From Alisma plantago-aquatica (Eukaryota; Streptophyta; Magnoliopsida; Alismatales; Alismataceae), in the NCBI GenBank assembly GCA_963693085.1, contig OY856414.1, positions 263,714,001-263,778,000 on the forward strand: 64,000 bases of DNA. The letters run 5' to 3'. Position numbers and translations under genes: made by a program. The notes beneath the pieces were generated by a model. The model had not been told where the DNA came from, did no database searches, and saw only the letters and a program-made list of their open reading frames with translations. Positions 22,601 through 34,600 of the stretch are shown here, piece by piece; within the stretch, counting starts at the first letter, position 1, and every line of letters starts with the position of its first letter.

Positions 22601-25600
22601 GGCATACATACAAACAAACTCCCACTTGCACTTAGAGTCAATTATCCATGAACTTAATCTCAAGTGATCTAACATGACCATCATGCTTCTGCTGTGATAG
22701 TGCTTTTATCAACGGGTCAACAATCTTGCTTTCGGTTGGCACTCTGCAAATCTTTGTCTCCTCACTGTACGATCTCTCATATGAGATGAAACCGCCTTTT
22801 TATGTGCTTGGAACGCTGATGCAATCTGGGTTCCTTAGCTTGTGCAATAACTCCATTGTTGTCACAATATAGCTCAATTGCATCGCTGATGCTTGGAACC
22901 ACCCCAAGTTCAGAAATGAACTTCTTGATCCATACAACTTCCTTTGCTGCTTTGGGTGCAACAATATACTCAGCCTACGTTATAGAATCTGCAACTGTCT
23001 CTTGCTTGAAACTCTTCCAGCTACATCATCGTTGTTGAGGCAAAACACAAATCCTGATTGCGATCGATAATCATCTTTGTCAGTTTAGAAGCTCACATCA
23101 GTGTAACCTTTTACCACCAACTCTTCCTCACCACTGTGGACAAGGAATTAGTTTTAATTCTTCTCAAGTACTTAAGGATGCTCTTTACAACAGTCCAGTG
23201 GGCATCACCGGGATCTGACTGATATCTGCTTGTCATGCACAAGACGTATGAGACATCAAGACTAGTACATAGCATTACGTACATGATAGATCCAATTGCA
23301 GATGTATATGGAGTCTGAGTTATGCGTTCCCTTTTTCTTCACAAGATCTGGGACATTGAGCTCTAAAGATAGTAACACCATGAGACATGGGCAAGTTGCC
23401 TCTCTTTGAGTTCTCGATGCTGAACCTCTTCAACACTTAGCCAATGTATGTGCTTTGACTTAATCCAAGAAGCCATATAGATCTATCTCTATAGATCGTG
23501 ATTCCTAAGATATATGATGTTTGTCCTAAGTCCTTAAAGAATGAATTTTCTAACTAGGTCTTTACCATATGTAAAGTAGGGATGTCATTCCGCATCAATA
23601 GTATGTCATCCACATACAATATGAGGAATACAATCATGTTTCCACTAACCTTCTTGTAAACACAGTTCAACTTCATTTTGACTAAAGCTAAACTCTTTGA
23701 CTGTTTTGTCAAAATGGAGATTCCAACTCCTAAATGCTTGCTTCAATCTATAGATTGATCTTTGTAACTTACATATTTTATTTGCATCTTTTGAATTTAT
23801 AAAACCCTCAGGTTGTGTCATATATACATCTTTAAGAAGGTTCCTGTCGAGGAATGCAATTTTCATATCCATCTGCCAAAACTCATAGTCATGATAAGCT
23901 GCAATGACAAACATGATCTTGATGGAGTTAACCATGGCAATTGGAGAAAGGTTTCGTCATAGTCAACACTTTGAACTTGTTTGAAACCCTTTGCAACCAA
24001 TCGACTTTTGTAAGTTTGTACATTACCATCCATGTTAGTCTTCTTCTTGAAGACTCATTTCCATTTTATGGGTTTTACCACTTCAGATGGATCCACAAAG
24101 GTCCATACCTTGTCGGTGTACATAGATTCCATCTCAGATCTCATGGCTTCTAGCCACTTCTTAGATTTTGGTCCCTTGACAACTTCTACATAGATTATTG
24201 GCTCATCATCAATAACCAATTCATTTCCACCAAGGTCCATACCTTATTGGTGTACATAGATTCCATCTCAGATCTCATGGCTTCGAGCCACTTCTCAGAT
24301 TCTGGTCCCTTGACAACTTCTACATAGATTATTGACTCATCATCAATGACCAATTCATTTCCTTCTTGAGTCACAAGATGACCAAATCTTTCTGGCTTAA
24401 GATGTCTCCTACTAGATATGCGAGATTCCTGTATTATTTGAGAAATTTGAAATTTCACAATGATTTGTGACTCTCTATGTTCCTCTTGTACCTCTACATG
24501 TTCAATGCCTTCTTTTTGTCTCAAACCTCTTCAAATTCTACTTTCCTCCCCCAGATTTCTTTGTAAATAAGTTCATTTTCTAGGAATGCAGCATCCCTGG
24601 CACAAACACTTTTTTGTCAGATGGAGTATAAAAATAATATCCTTTGGTTTCCTTAGGATACCCAACAAAATAACATTTATCAGATTTGGGTCCAAGCTTT
24701 TCGGGAAACTACTTTCTCACAACCCCAAATCTTCATAAAAGACATATTGCGACGCTTCCCATATCGTATCTCATATGGTGTTTTTTAACCGATTTAGATG
24801 TTATACGGTTTAGTGTAAACGTGGCGGTTTCAAGGGCATATCCCCAGAAGAAAGTTGGAAGATCAACAAAACTCATCATTGATCGCACCATGTCTAGCAA
24901 TGTGCGATTCCTTCTTTCTGATACACCATTGTGTTGTGGTGTTCCAGGTGGAGTCCATTGTGAATCTGTGATACGATACCACAGGCTCGTAGAAGGTCCT
25001 CAAACTCTTGGCTTAAGTATTCTCAACGCCGATCAGAACGAGGTGTTTTGATACTCTTGCCAAGTTGGTTTTGTACTTAATTCATGAAATCCTTGAACTT
25101 TTCAAGAGCTTCTGATTTCTGTTTTATCAAGTAAAAATAACCGTACCTACTGAAATCATCAGTGAAGGTAATGAAGTACTGATACCCACCTCTAACATTT
25201 GTTCTAAAAGAATCGCATACATCAATATGTATGAGTCCTAATAGGTCACTAGCTCTCTCACTGTTGTCAGTGAAGAGAGTTTTTGTCATCTTACCTAACA
25301 AAAAAGATTCACATGTTTCTATTGATTTGAAATCAAAAGGGTCTAGATAACCATCTTTATGGAGTCTAGATATGCGATTCTCATTGATGTGCCCTAGATG
25401 ACAATGCCAAAGATATGTTTTGTTTGAGTTATCGAGTTTTAGCCTTTTGGTATTTAAGTTATAAATATTTGTCTTAAGATCTAATAAATAAAGACAGGAT
25501 ATTGGGCATTGCCATAAAAGATCTCATCTTTTGAAAGAGAACATTGACCATTATTTATATGAAATTCATATCCATCCTTGTCCATCCAAGATACAAAAAT

Positions 25601-28600
25601 AATATTTCTATTTATGGCAGGTACAAAATAGCAGTTCTTTAACTCTATTACAAGGTCCGTGGATAGAGATAAACTATGGGTTATAAATGCAGTGGCAACA
25701 ACTCTTGCTCCATTTGCAATGCGCAGTTCAACATCGTCCTTTCGTAAAGGCTCATTTTTTTTTCAGATCCTACATATTGGAAGATTATGTGAGATCCACA
25801 TCCGGTATCTAGTACCCAAGATGAAGAAGTAGATAGATCCATCTCAATAACATATATACCTGAAGTGGAGATGTCAATTCCCTCATTCCTCAGTTCCTCC
25901 AGATAGAGAGGGCAATTTCTCTTCCAATGTCCAGGCTGGCAACAGTGGTGGCAATTGCCTCTCTTGCTCACCCCTCTCTTTGCTTTGAGTGCAGAAGACT
26001 TGGGCTTCTGACTAGATTTAGAACTCTTCTTAGCCTTGTCTTTGCTCTTAGATTTCTCTTTTGCTTTGTTGATCATCATCACAGACTTGGACTTGTCTTC
26101 TTCATTTTTGCTTCAACTGTTCTCAACATGCCAAGTGATTCTGACAACGGTTTGTCAAAATTGTTCATGTTGTTGTTCATGAGAAACTGACTATATGACT
26201 CTAGCAGTGACTGCAGAATTACGTCAGTGACAAACTCTTGGCCCAAGGAAAATTTCCGTCTCGCAAGGTTCTCCACATACCCAATAAGCTTGAGCACATG
26301 TGGACCTACTGGATCTCCTTTTGCCATGTTGCACTTGAGCATCGCCTTGGAGACATCATATCTCTCTTGTCTTGCCTGATCTTGGTTTATATGTTCTTAA
26401 GATGTGTTACCATCTCAATCACATCTATATTCTCATGCTGTCTCTGCAACTCGTAGTTTATGGAACACAAAATCAGACACTTGACATCTATGACATCCCC
26501 AGAGTGCTTCTTGTAAGCATCTTTGTCAGCCTTAGACGCACTAGGAGCAAGTTCATCTAGCTCTAGAGTTTCTAGGATATAGAGTTCACACTCTTATGTG
26601 AGAACAATTCTCAACGTCCTGAACCGATCATCGAAATTTTTCCCATTCAACTTGTCCTTCTCAAGGACCGATGCAAAGAAAATATGTTGTTCGTCGTCGT
26701 TTGATTTTACAAGAAAAATGCAGTTTAGTCAAAACACTTTTGATTTGATTTGATTAAAACAAATTTTGACAATATGTAATTAGGCTTTTAATTAACTATC
26801 GCTCCCACTATTTTGTTCAAATTGATAACCTTCACTTATCAATTTGGAAGATTGCAACGTACAATCTTCTAGTGAGTCAAGACCTAAAACAATCGAATTA
26901 TTATCCGACTAATGCCATCATCCATAACCAATTATTATGGTAGGTAACTTTTGCCAATTGCATCTTATGCAATTTTTGGATAGATTTTATGCACTACTCT
27001 TTGCCATAGTACTCTGCATGCTTCTAGGTACTTAATCTCATTAAGATCACCTAGTGAAGTCTGACCCAAAAGCCAACATGATGGTAATGAACCCCACTTG
27101 ACAGACCCACATAACTATCATTATACTTTCACGAGATAGACAATGCATCACGCTTGGCGTGCCTACGCATAGTCAATCAAGCTTTTCATGTGTGAGACTT
27201 AATATGTTTGATTAAGAGATTTTATATTTATAAATTCATATCTAATCAACATGTATTTATTGTACATATCATGTACATGCTACAACCACAACAAAAACAT
27301 GCAATAATAAACATAAGCAATGGTTATGGCCATCCTATTGTAATTCTTTGGAGCCACAATGAATTACTACCACCTAAGGCCCACATCATATGTAGCAACC
27401 TGTTCTTGATGACGATCTATGCTGGATCCAGTCTGGGCCGATCGTTTCAACCCATGAACCGGTTGTCTGGCCTCCTGGTCGGTCGGTTGGTCTCGTGGAT
27501 CGATCGTCTGGCCTCCGGTCCTTGTGATGTCTGGACTCCTTCACCTGGTTGGTTGAGCCTCCGGTCGATCGGTTTTCTCCTCTATCATTGGCCTCCTTAG
27601 TCCTCCAGCTGATCGGTTCGTTTCATGAACGGTCGGTTCGCCTGGTGTAAAACGTCCTCTTTACCATAATAGAAAATTAAAGCTATCCTAATCCTATTTA
27701 ACATATTACATTGTAATTGGGGAAACCTCGAGTTACATTCGAGGGGAGCATAGGAAGAAAATAATTAATACTTTTACATGGAAAAGAAGTGAGAGGTTCG
27801 GTATGCAAATCGAGATATAAACAGGAACGAGCAACCATTCAATCAAGCACAAAAGGTCTAGGGGTATAGGCCATAACCACGCTTCCAATCACCATCAAAG
27901 CAATTTTTAAGGCGACACTATTGCATATATATCATATCATACATATATAGTGGGATTGTATGTGACATTTAATTGGATATGCACATTAACCATTTAAATA
28001 TCCGCGTCGCATGTAATAAATAAATGATTAATCTAAAATCCGATCACATCAATAAATCCCAAAACATAGTAAATTGACGCGACTCTGATACCACTGTATG
28101 GAAATATGACATCAGATTTGGCAGTGGAAACAAAAAAAATACTTGCTATATTCTCCATTGAACAGTAGATTGCGTCAACAACTATGAGATGGGAAAGAGG
28201 GTTGCAAGACATATATCTGGTCGTGGAACAAGTCCAGCTGCAATGCTTGCTGTAGCGTGCTACTTCGTCGAGTTGCACCTTGATGACTGTCATCATCAAC
28301 CTCCTGGTTTGGCATCACAGATGACGGTTGACGACGTCCTCCTAGCGGCAGGTAGAGCCTCCTCGTCTTCATAGTAGTCCACGCGAACCACGGAAACTCC
28401 TGTCGTTCTAGATGAACGGATATGAAGGAGTTGTCCCTTCTAGTTGACGTGCTAGTATCGACTTGCTCTCCCACAATTATCTCTCCCTTACTGTTCCTCT
28501 CTTTGACGTGTAGAACTTGCTCAGACTCTCTTGGTTACCACAATCAGAGAAGACAACAATGGTCAGAGCTTATAGTTGTGTCTGGGAAGCCCCCAATACC

Positions 28601-31600
28601 CTAATATTTATAGGAGAGTCGGGATCAGGGTTTTCAGTCGGTCTGGGAGTCAAAGAGACGAAATTTTGTGAATTTTTCGGAAGCTGCAAACAACAAAACA
28701 ATCAGTTCACCTGTGAACTAGTCCGTTCACACATGAGACGATCGGTTCAACACTTGAACCGGTCGTTTCACTATGTTTCCTATTCATAATTATTCTGACA
28801 ATTAATATTTGATTAATGCACAACATGACGTCAACATCAATCCTTGATCCAATCTCATTAATCTACCAAATGACCGGTTCATAACCTGAGTCGATCAGTT
28901 CATGCAGCTGAGCCGATTGGTTCACTTCCTGAACCATCCGTTTCAGGTTGCAGATTGTCAATGTTGTTCAAATTGAATACCTAACACTTTACTTTAGAAA
29001 TTAATGTTAAACATTATTCATGAACAAATTCTTATTCCAAGTGTATTCTTATGCGTGACCCTATAGGTCCCAAGTTACGTTGGCAGTGAATGTCCATGAC
29101 ATCTAGCAAGACATCATTGCTACCCAACTAATTCAGAAAGTTGGAAAATAACTTCAACCTACAATTCGTGATTGGTGTTACAGTGATTGTATAGCTCCTT
29201 TGTCTCTGGTATCTAGATTGAACTTGAGGCATGGAATCGTCATCCTCTTTAACGTTCAATCCATGTTCCCTGAACTAGAGCAGATTGTCTGAGATACGTG
29301 TAAGCTCAATATCACATATTGACTCACACCAACATGGCCATGCATTTTTCCATCTCGCTTACTAAGTGGCCAGGATATCAAACTCCCATAAGAGGGACAA
29401 ACCACATCTACATCACTCACAATCATTCCCCATGTGTTATAATAATGCATTTGAACATCACCTTTATGGCAACCCTTATTCAAGGTCATGTTTGATGATG
29501 ACAAAGTACATCAAACATGTGATGAGTGTAGTGATTTCAGGTCTAAGAACCACAGTCAACACCATCACTATGAGAGATGGTTCTGACTACCATTCAATAG
29601 TTTCCATGTATCACTCTCAAGGTGGGTCTGTCTGATACACTGTTCTCTAACAAGTATCTATGTGTTTGGTTTGATACCACATATCATGATAATGAGATTC
29701 TGTCATCAACCAAAACACACTCTAGTCTTAAGTGTTGATGTTGTTTATTAGCCTTCCACAATAACAACCGACTAGGGACATAACAAGAATGTATATACCT
29801 TTAACATCCCTATGATCTCATTTTTCACGTCCTCAACCCGAAGACATACGTCATTGAGTAAAATATCATTCTTTAGACTTTTATTAAGTAACATCATTAT
29901 CTCATAAATAAAAAAATTGTCTTTATTATTAATCAAATTATTTACAAGTTATCCATTACAATCATCATATCATTGGCTCTCTGGGCATGCATACCAACAA
30001 GAGTTTGGGCTGTCTTGGTATTTATAAAGTTGAGCTTTGAAATAGTTAGTTACATAATTAACAATGTCAATCTTATTGAAGTCTTATTTGTTGCTAAATG
30101 TTAATATAAGGTGAGGATATAGTGTTATATCTTTTGTGGGAACAACGTTTTTTATGTAAGAAGGCTGTATTTGGATCACCTTCTTTTGCCATGTATATGT
30201 TGATCTTTGTTTCCAAGGAATTTCTTGACAAAGGAGGTCTTGGATTTGATACAAAGCATCTTGTCTGTCGGATCGAACGTTAGGATATACGTTGTTTGGA
30301 TCTTGATTATCGTATTGTTTGACTAGCTCATGCTCATAATAAATTGTTTGTTTAGAAATTCGAGGGTTGATGATGCCTCATTCATAAGGTTATGTCTACA
30401 TAATTGGAGTTTTTGTTTGATAGGTTGCAAGGGTTGGGGTATGGTTTATGAGGGTAAGCCAAGAGGAAGTTAAGATATCTCTGAATTGTGTGTCTAAGGC
30501 CCAGAACCGCTCGAGTCTACGAAGACAAAAAAAATTGATTTTGTGTCAACGATTATAGGTTTATCGTCCAAGATGAGTCTTGGTAGGGAAGATACATGGC
30601 TAAGGGGATAACTGTCCGACCATTAAGGTGAGCTAAGGAAGTGGTCAATTTTAACTAGGAGAGGTAATGATCTACGGTCTGACCATAAAGGTGAACTAAG
30701 GGAGCGGCCAAGCGTAACTAGGAGAGTGGAGATCTAAGGTTTGACTAGGAGTAAGTGCAGCCTGAGATATGGTCTATTAGCCCATTTGAACCAATGAAGT
30801 CATTGAATTTGGCTATATTGTTTGCTATGGATACTAGAGGTCTAGATCTGTCATGAAGGAATCTAGTTAGGTAGAAATCTCTAGCAAGAAGCCAGGGGGA
30901 GTTCTGATAGGATAGGATAAGGTCGTGAAGAGTGTGAAAGGAGTCTCTTGAGAAAGAAGGTTCGCTGTAAAGCTCAGTGAGTATCCATAGAAAGTTGTTT
31001 GAGGTTTTAGAAAATGAAGGTGAGATAGTGTAAATTGTCTGGGTATAGTTTACAAGAGTTCTGTGAGAGCTGCTCCAGCCAATGAGGATACTCCAACTGT
31101 TGCCAACTGCAGGTAGTTGAAGCCATGATTTGAGGTGATGACTACCTATTGTCTTTAGGCTTGACGGTGAGAGGTGGCTTTTTATTTTCTCAATGACAAT
31201 AGTGTCAAATTTGAATTTACAATTTAAGAATCCAAGGTATCTTTTCCCTATTACAGGAAGCAAGCCCATTAATATTCCAGGTACAGATTAACACGAAGGA
31301 GAGATGGAAAAGAAATTACAGAGAAAAACAGAAAGAAAAAGCATATCAAAAGTAAATACCAGAAAAGGAAATATTAAACAAATAGATTACTTAATTTTTT
31401 TGTATAAGCATTTGTATAGATCAAGTAAAGACCATTTGAAGATTTTATTTATAGAAATAGATAAGGCTGTTTGGTCAGCAGGTGATAGAAAGGATACCAA
31501 AACTGTTTCACAGAAAGCTAAAAAATCTTCAATATTAGCCCAACTGAGAACCTGAGATGGAGGGTTACCTAAGGTATCACAAATTGTGCTGTGCGATGAT

Positions 31601-34600
31601 TGTTGGACTGCTGTACAAACGAGTTCTTGAGGGGGGGATCTTGATAATTATGTGTTATGGTTGTTTGTATGTTGGCTGCAGTTAGTTGAAGTGGGTTCTG
31701 GTAAAGAAACTTCGGGAGTATCGAGGGGCAAACCTGGTTCTGGTGGGTTTTGGTGGATGCCAATCATCGTATTATCATTCTTAGCACGGCTTCTGGGGCT
31801 TTCGTGAACCTTGCACTAGGAGTTCATGATACGTAGAACAACAACCTTGATATCTCACTCTCTCAGGACAGTTCATGATGACAAATTGACAATACACTCA
31901 TATTCCATTTTAGCCTTCAACAATTCTCCATAGATGGTGAAACACTTGACTTATCTTACATCCTAACTATTGGAATGCCCACACGATCATTGATAGTGGT
32001 GGAGGTTCCTGTAATCTTGCCGAATATGGTTGATCACAAATGCTGGTATAGCCGATCTTTGTACTCATCATGACTCGTCTTTTGATGCGGTTGTTGTTGG
32101 TTGCTCCCTCTTCCTTGTTGCTACCTCTGATAAATTGTCACCGTCACGATATGTGGTTGAGGCTAAAACAAAAGTAGATGGCATGCCAAGCTTCCTCCTT
32201 AAGTTTGCATCGAGAGAAGACTTATTCTATCTCTTTTAGATGCCTAAAGGGGATCGAAGCAAGAAAAAGACAATTGGGCACAACTTATTCTATCTCTTGA
32301 CTTATCTTACATCCTAACTGTCGGAATGCCCACACGACCATTGATAATGGTGGAGGGTCCTGTAATCTTGCTGAATATGGTTGATCACAAAGGGTGGTAT
32401 AGCCAATGTTCAAAATTTCGACGAAATTGTCGAAATTTCTGTTTCTGTGGCAATCGGACATCGAAATTGACTGACGAAACTCTCGAAACAAGCAGATCAT
32501 CGATTTTTTTTCTACGTTTTCATATACTATGTACTACCTAGAGCATATTTTTGTGCACAGTTTTGTGTTTTTAAGTCTATATATTGTGCTTGCAAACTAT
32601 AATGACTTAATTAATTGATTTCAACATTACAAATCAGCATAAAAAATCCCTATCGAAATGCCCATCGAAGCAGTTCAGGGTCATTCACTAAAAAATGATG
32701 AGACCCCACCCCCCACATATCCAATATGAAATATTATTACATATTTGAGTAGATCTACACTAATAGATCATTCTGGTAAAATTTTATTACTTAATTCGTT
32801 TTATTTTGCCGTCGAAACACCAGGAATGCATACGCATTTATCGATATTTCTGTTGAAATTTGTCAAAATTTCTGTTTCTGTGGCAACCGAAACGGCATTG
32901 AAATCAGACATTTTCTTCCTTGGGTATAGCCGACCCTTGTACTCGTCATGACTTATGACTCGTCTTGTTGCCACCTTGTCTGATAAATTGTCACAGTCAC
33001 GATATCGGGGTGTGGCTAAAACAAAGGTGGATGGCATGCCAAGCTTCCTCCTAAAGTGTGCATTGAGAGAAGACATATTCTATCCCCGCTAGATGTGTAA
33101 ATGTCTAAATGATATCGAAGCCAGAAAAAGACAAATGGGCGCAACTTCTCCCCAAAGCCATCCGGAGAAACCCATCTTGAGGCTCGGAGAAGATCTAATG
33201 TTAGTAGGTTTACAGAGCATCGCTGGGGATCGAGGAAGCCTTTTTGTCCCTACTTGGATGGAGCAAGATACATTGCTTAAAAGGCACAAAGAGGAATCGG
33301 GATCCAAGACACGTGTGACTCTGGAAGTTAGTCACTTTGACCTCCCAAACCTTGATGCAGTGATTCCAAGGTGATGCCAGTTATTTTGACCTCCCCGATC
33401 TTAATTAAGTGATTCTAAGGTGTGACATGCTCGACTAGAAGTGTTGTGCGAAGGTCAAAATCATTGTATGAGAATATGATCTTAGGTAGTGTTTTTCAAG
33501 CCCCTCTATACTTGTGTGGAACCAAATTTTAAACACATTTGAGAGCATGGGCTCATGCCCTTGACTGGTAGGTACCTCTATAGCAGGACGTATAGAGGGA
33601 GGGATTGTTTGTCAATTTTCGATGTAATGGATTTCTCATTGATGATAATGTTATGCGTATATTGTATGCAAAAGAACGTGTAAAATTCCATTTACTAGGT
33701 GAATACTGATATAAATGGTATCGACATTGTCACTTTGTTGTCACAAAATAGTAAATTGTCACAACCAATTACTTATGTTAAGTTGTTGAGCCTTGCACTG
33801 GTTTCCAAGAGGTTCAAGAGTTCCACATTTTTACCTATTTTAAACAGAATTATCAATTGCTTTTTACCATTGTATTCTCAGACATGTTTTATCTTCTTTG
33901 GCAATGTGATCTACTGCTACTGCTACATTCAAGAATGCTTCATCACTGATTGCTGACATCATTCTTTCTCTAATAATCCTTTTGTATAAGTGGATCGGAT
34001 TTTATATAGTCCGAAATAGTCAATTTCTGGTTTTTGGTTGGCAAATCTGGCCACCGTATAGATGGAAAATTGTCTTGTTGCTACAATATCAATTTCTATT
34101 AGAACTAAGAGTTAAATTTTAGCTAATGTTAGATAACAACTATATGTGGCATCTGAGTTTGCTAGACCATTTTGTTTTTCTCTTACTGATTCTTCTTTTC
34201 TCCTAACTATTTTATATTGTTTTCTTAATGGTCCAGGTTGAAAACAGAATAATTAAAGCTCAGATTTGGGATACAGCTGGTCAAGAACGATATCGTGCAA
34301 TTACAAGCGCGTACTATCGCGGCGCCCTTGGCGCACTTCTTGTGTATGATGTCTCCAAACCAATAACCTTTGAAAATGTTAGTCGGTGGCTGAAGGAACT
34401 TCGTGAGCATGCTGATCCAAACATAGTGATAATGCTCATAGGTAACAAAACCGACCTTAAACATCTCCGCGCAGTTGCCTCTGAAGATGCCCAAGGCTTT
34501 GCTGAGAAGGAAGGTCTTTCATTCATTGAAACCTCAGCCCTTGAAGCCATAAACGTGGAAAAGGCTTTTCAAATGACCCTTGCAGAAATCTATCGCATTA

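Larger units (their letters stand above)
19918..22616 (-). repeat. 3' LTR of the copia element, with internal deletion and nested solo LTR
   Basis: After removing the 1,421 bp of nested solo LTR plus duplicated target, this LTR is 1,278 bp against 1,905 bp for the 5' LTR. The shortfall is one deletion. TGACATCA near the low end is joined directly to ACTTGAACCGGTCG, which is 635 bp away in the 5' LTR. The junction shows a 3-base microhomology (TCA). The lost piece holds the TATA box and everything downstream to near the LTR end. GAGCCGATCGGTTCA motifs remain at 20060-20110. Confidence 0.88.
19918..29999 (-). mobile_element. Complete copia LTR retrotransposon, 10.1 kb, target duplication AGAGT
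   Basis: The element is bounded by TG...CA ends and an exact 5-bp duplication AGAGT (19913-19917 and 30000-30004). Order on the - strand is 5' LTR (28095-29999), primer-binding site (28081-28093), a 1.3-kb leader, gag, protease, integrase, RT, RNase H, polypurine tract (22617-22631) and 3' LTR (19918-22616, itself carrying a solo LTR). The domain order protease-integrase-RT-RNase H defines copia. The LTRs differ at roughly one base in ten over the stretch aligned by eye (about 20335-20430 against 29150-29245), so it is old. Frameshifts, stops and a 134-bp duplication in pol make it non-autonomous. Confidence 0.92.
28095..29999 (-). repeat. 5' LTR of the copia element (1,905 bp)
   Basis: On the - strand it runs from TGTTGGTATGCATGCCC at 29999 to CATATTTCCATACA at 28095. 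A TATAAATA box lies at 28605-28612 and a GATCGGTT-type motif cluster at 28690-28940, about 80-330 bp upstream of it. It is homologous over its outer part to the 3' LTR and to copy A at 3398-4961. It is the intact reference for the deletion in the 3' LTR and for the empty site of the solo LTR. Confidence 0.9.
17589..31290 (-). mobile_element. Decayed L1-type LINE, split by the copia element
   Basis: This LINE on the - strand occupies 17589-19917 and 30005-31290 and is interrupted by the copia insertion at 19918-29999. A run of T at 17588-17596 on the + strand marks its poly(A) end. From its 5' side it shows an apurinic endonuclease start (CTWNINGLA), the endonuclease core at 30745-31285, reverse-transcriptase motifs and a C-terminal zf-RVT-like segment near 17950-18010 ([14 protein letters not shown]). 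Frames are broken many times. Reading across the copia site rejoins a continuous LINE sequence, which confirms the nesting order. Possible ORF1 remnants extend to about 31800. Confidence 0.8.
13683..34236 (+). other. RABA2 intron, about 20.5 kb, filled with nested transposons
   Basis: The intron has a canonical GTAAGA donor and a CAG acceptor preceded by a long T/C-rich tract (34180-34236). It holds a LINE, a complete copia element, a solo LTR, at least two further small insertions and a 351-bp duplication, most with recognisable target duplications. All large elements lie on the - strand, so their own promoters and polyadenylation signals mostly face against the gene. In the stretches not listed separately (15204-16868, 33375-34170) nothing is recognised. 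Confidence 0.9.

Noticed and set aside
31304..31555. A Lys-rich 83-codon + frame
   Set aside because: It is the antisense of the likely LINE ORF1 remnant, whose - strand reading is more protein-like.
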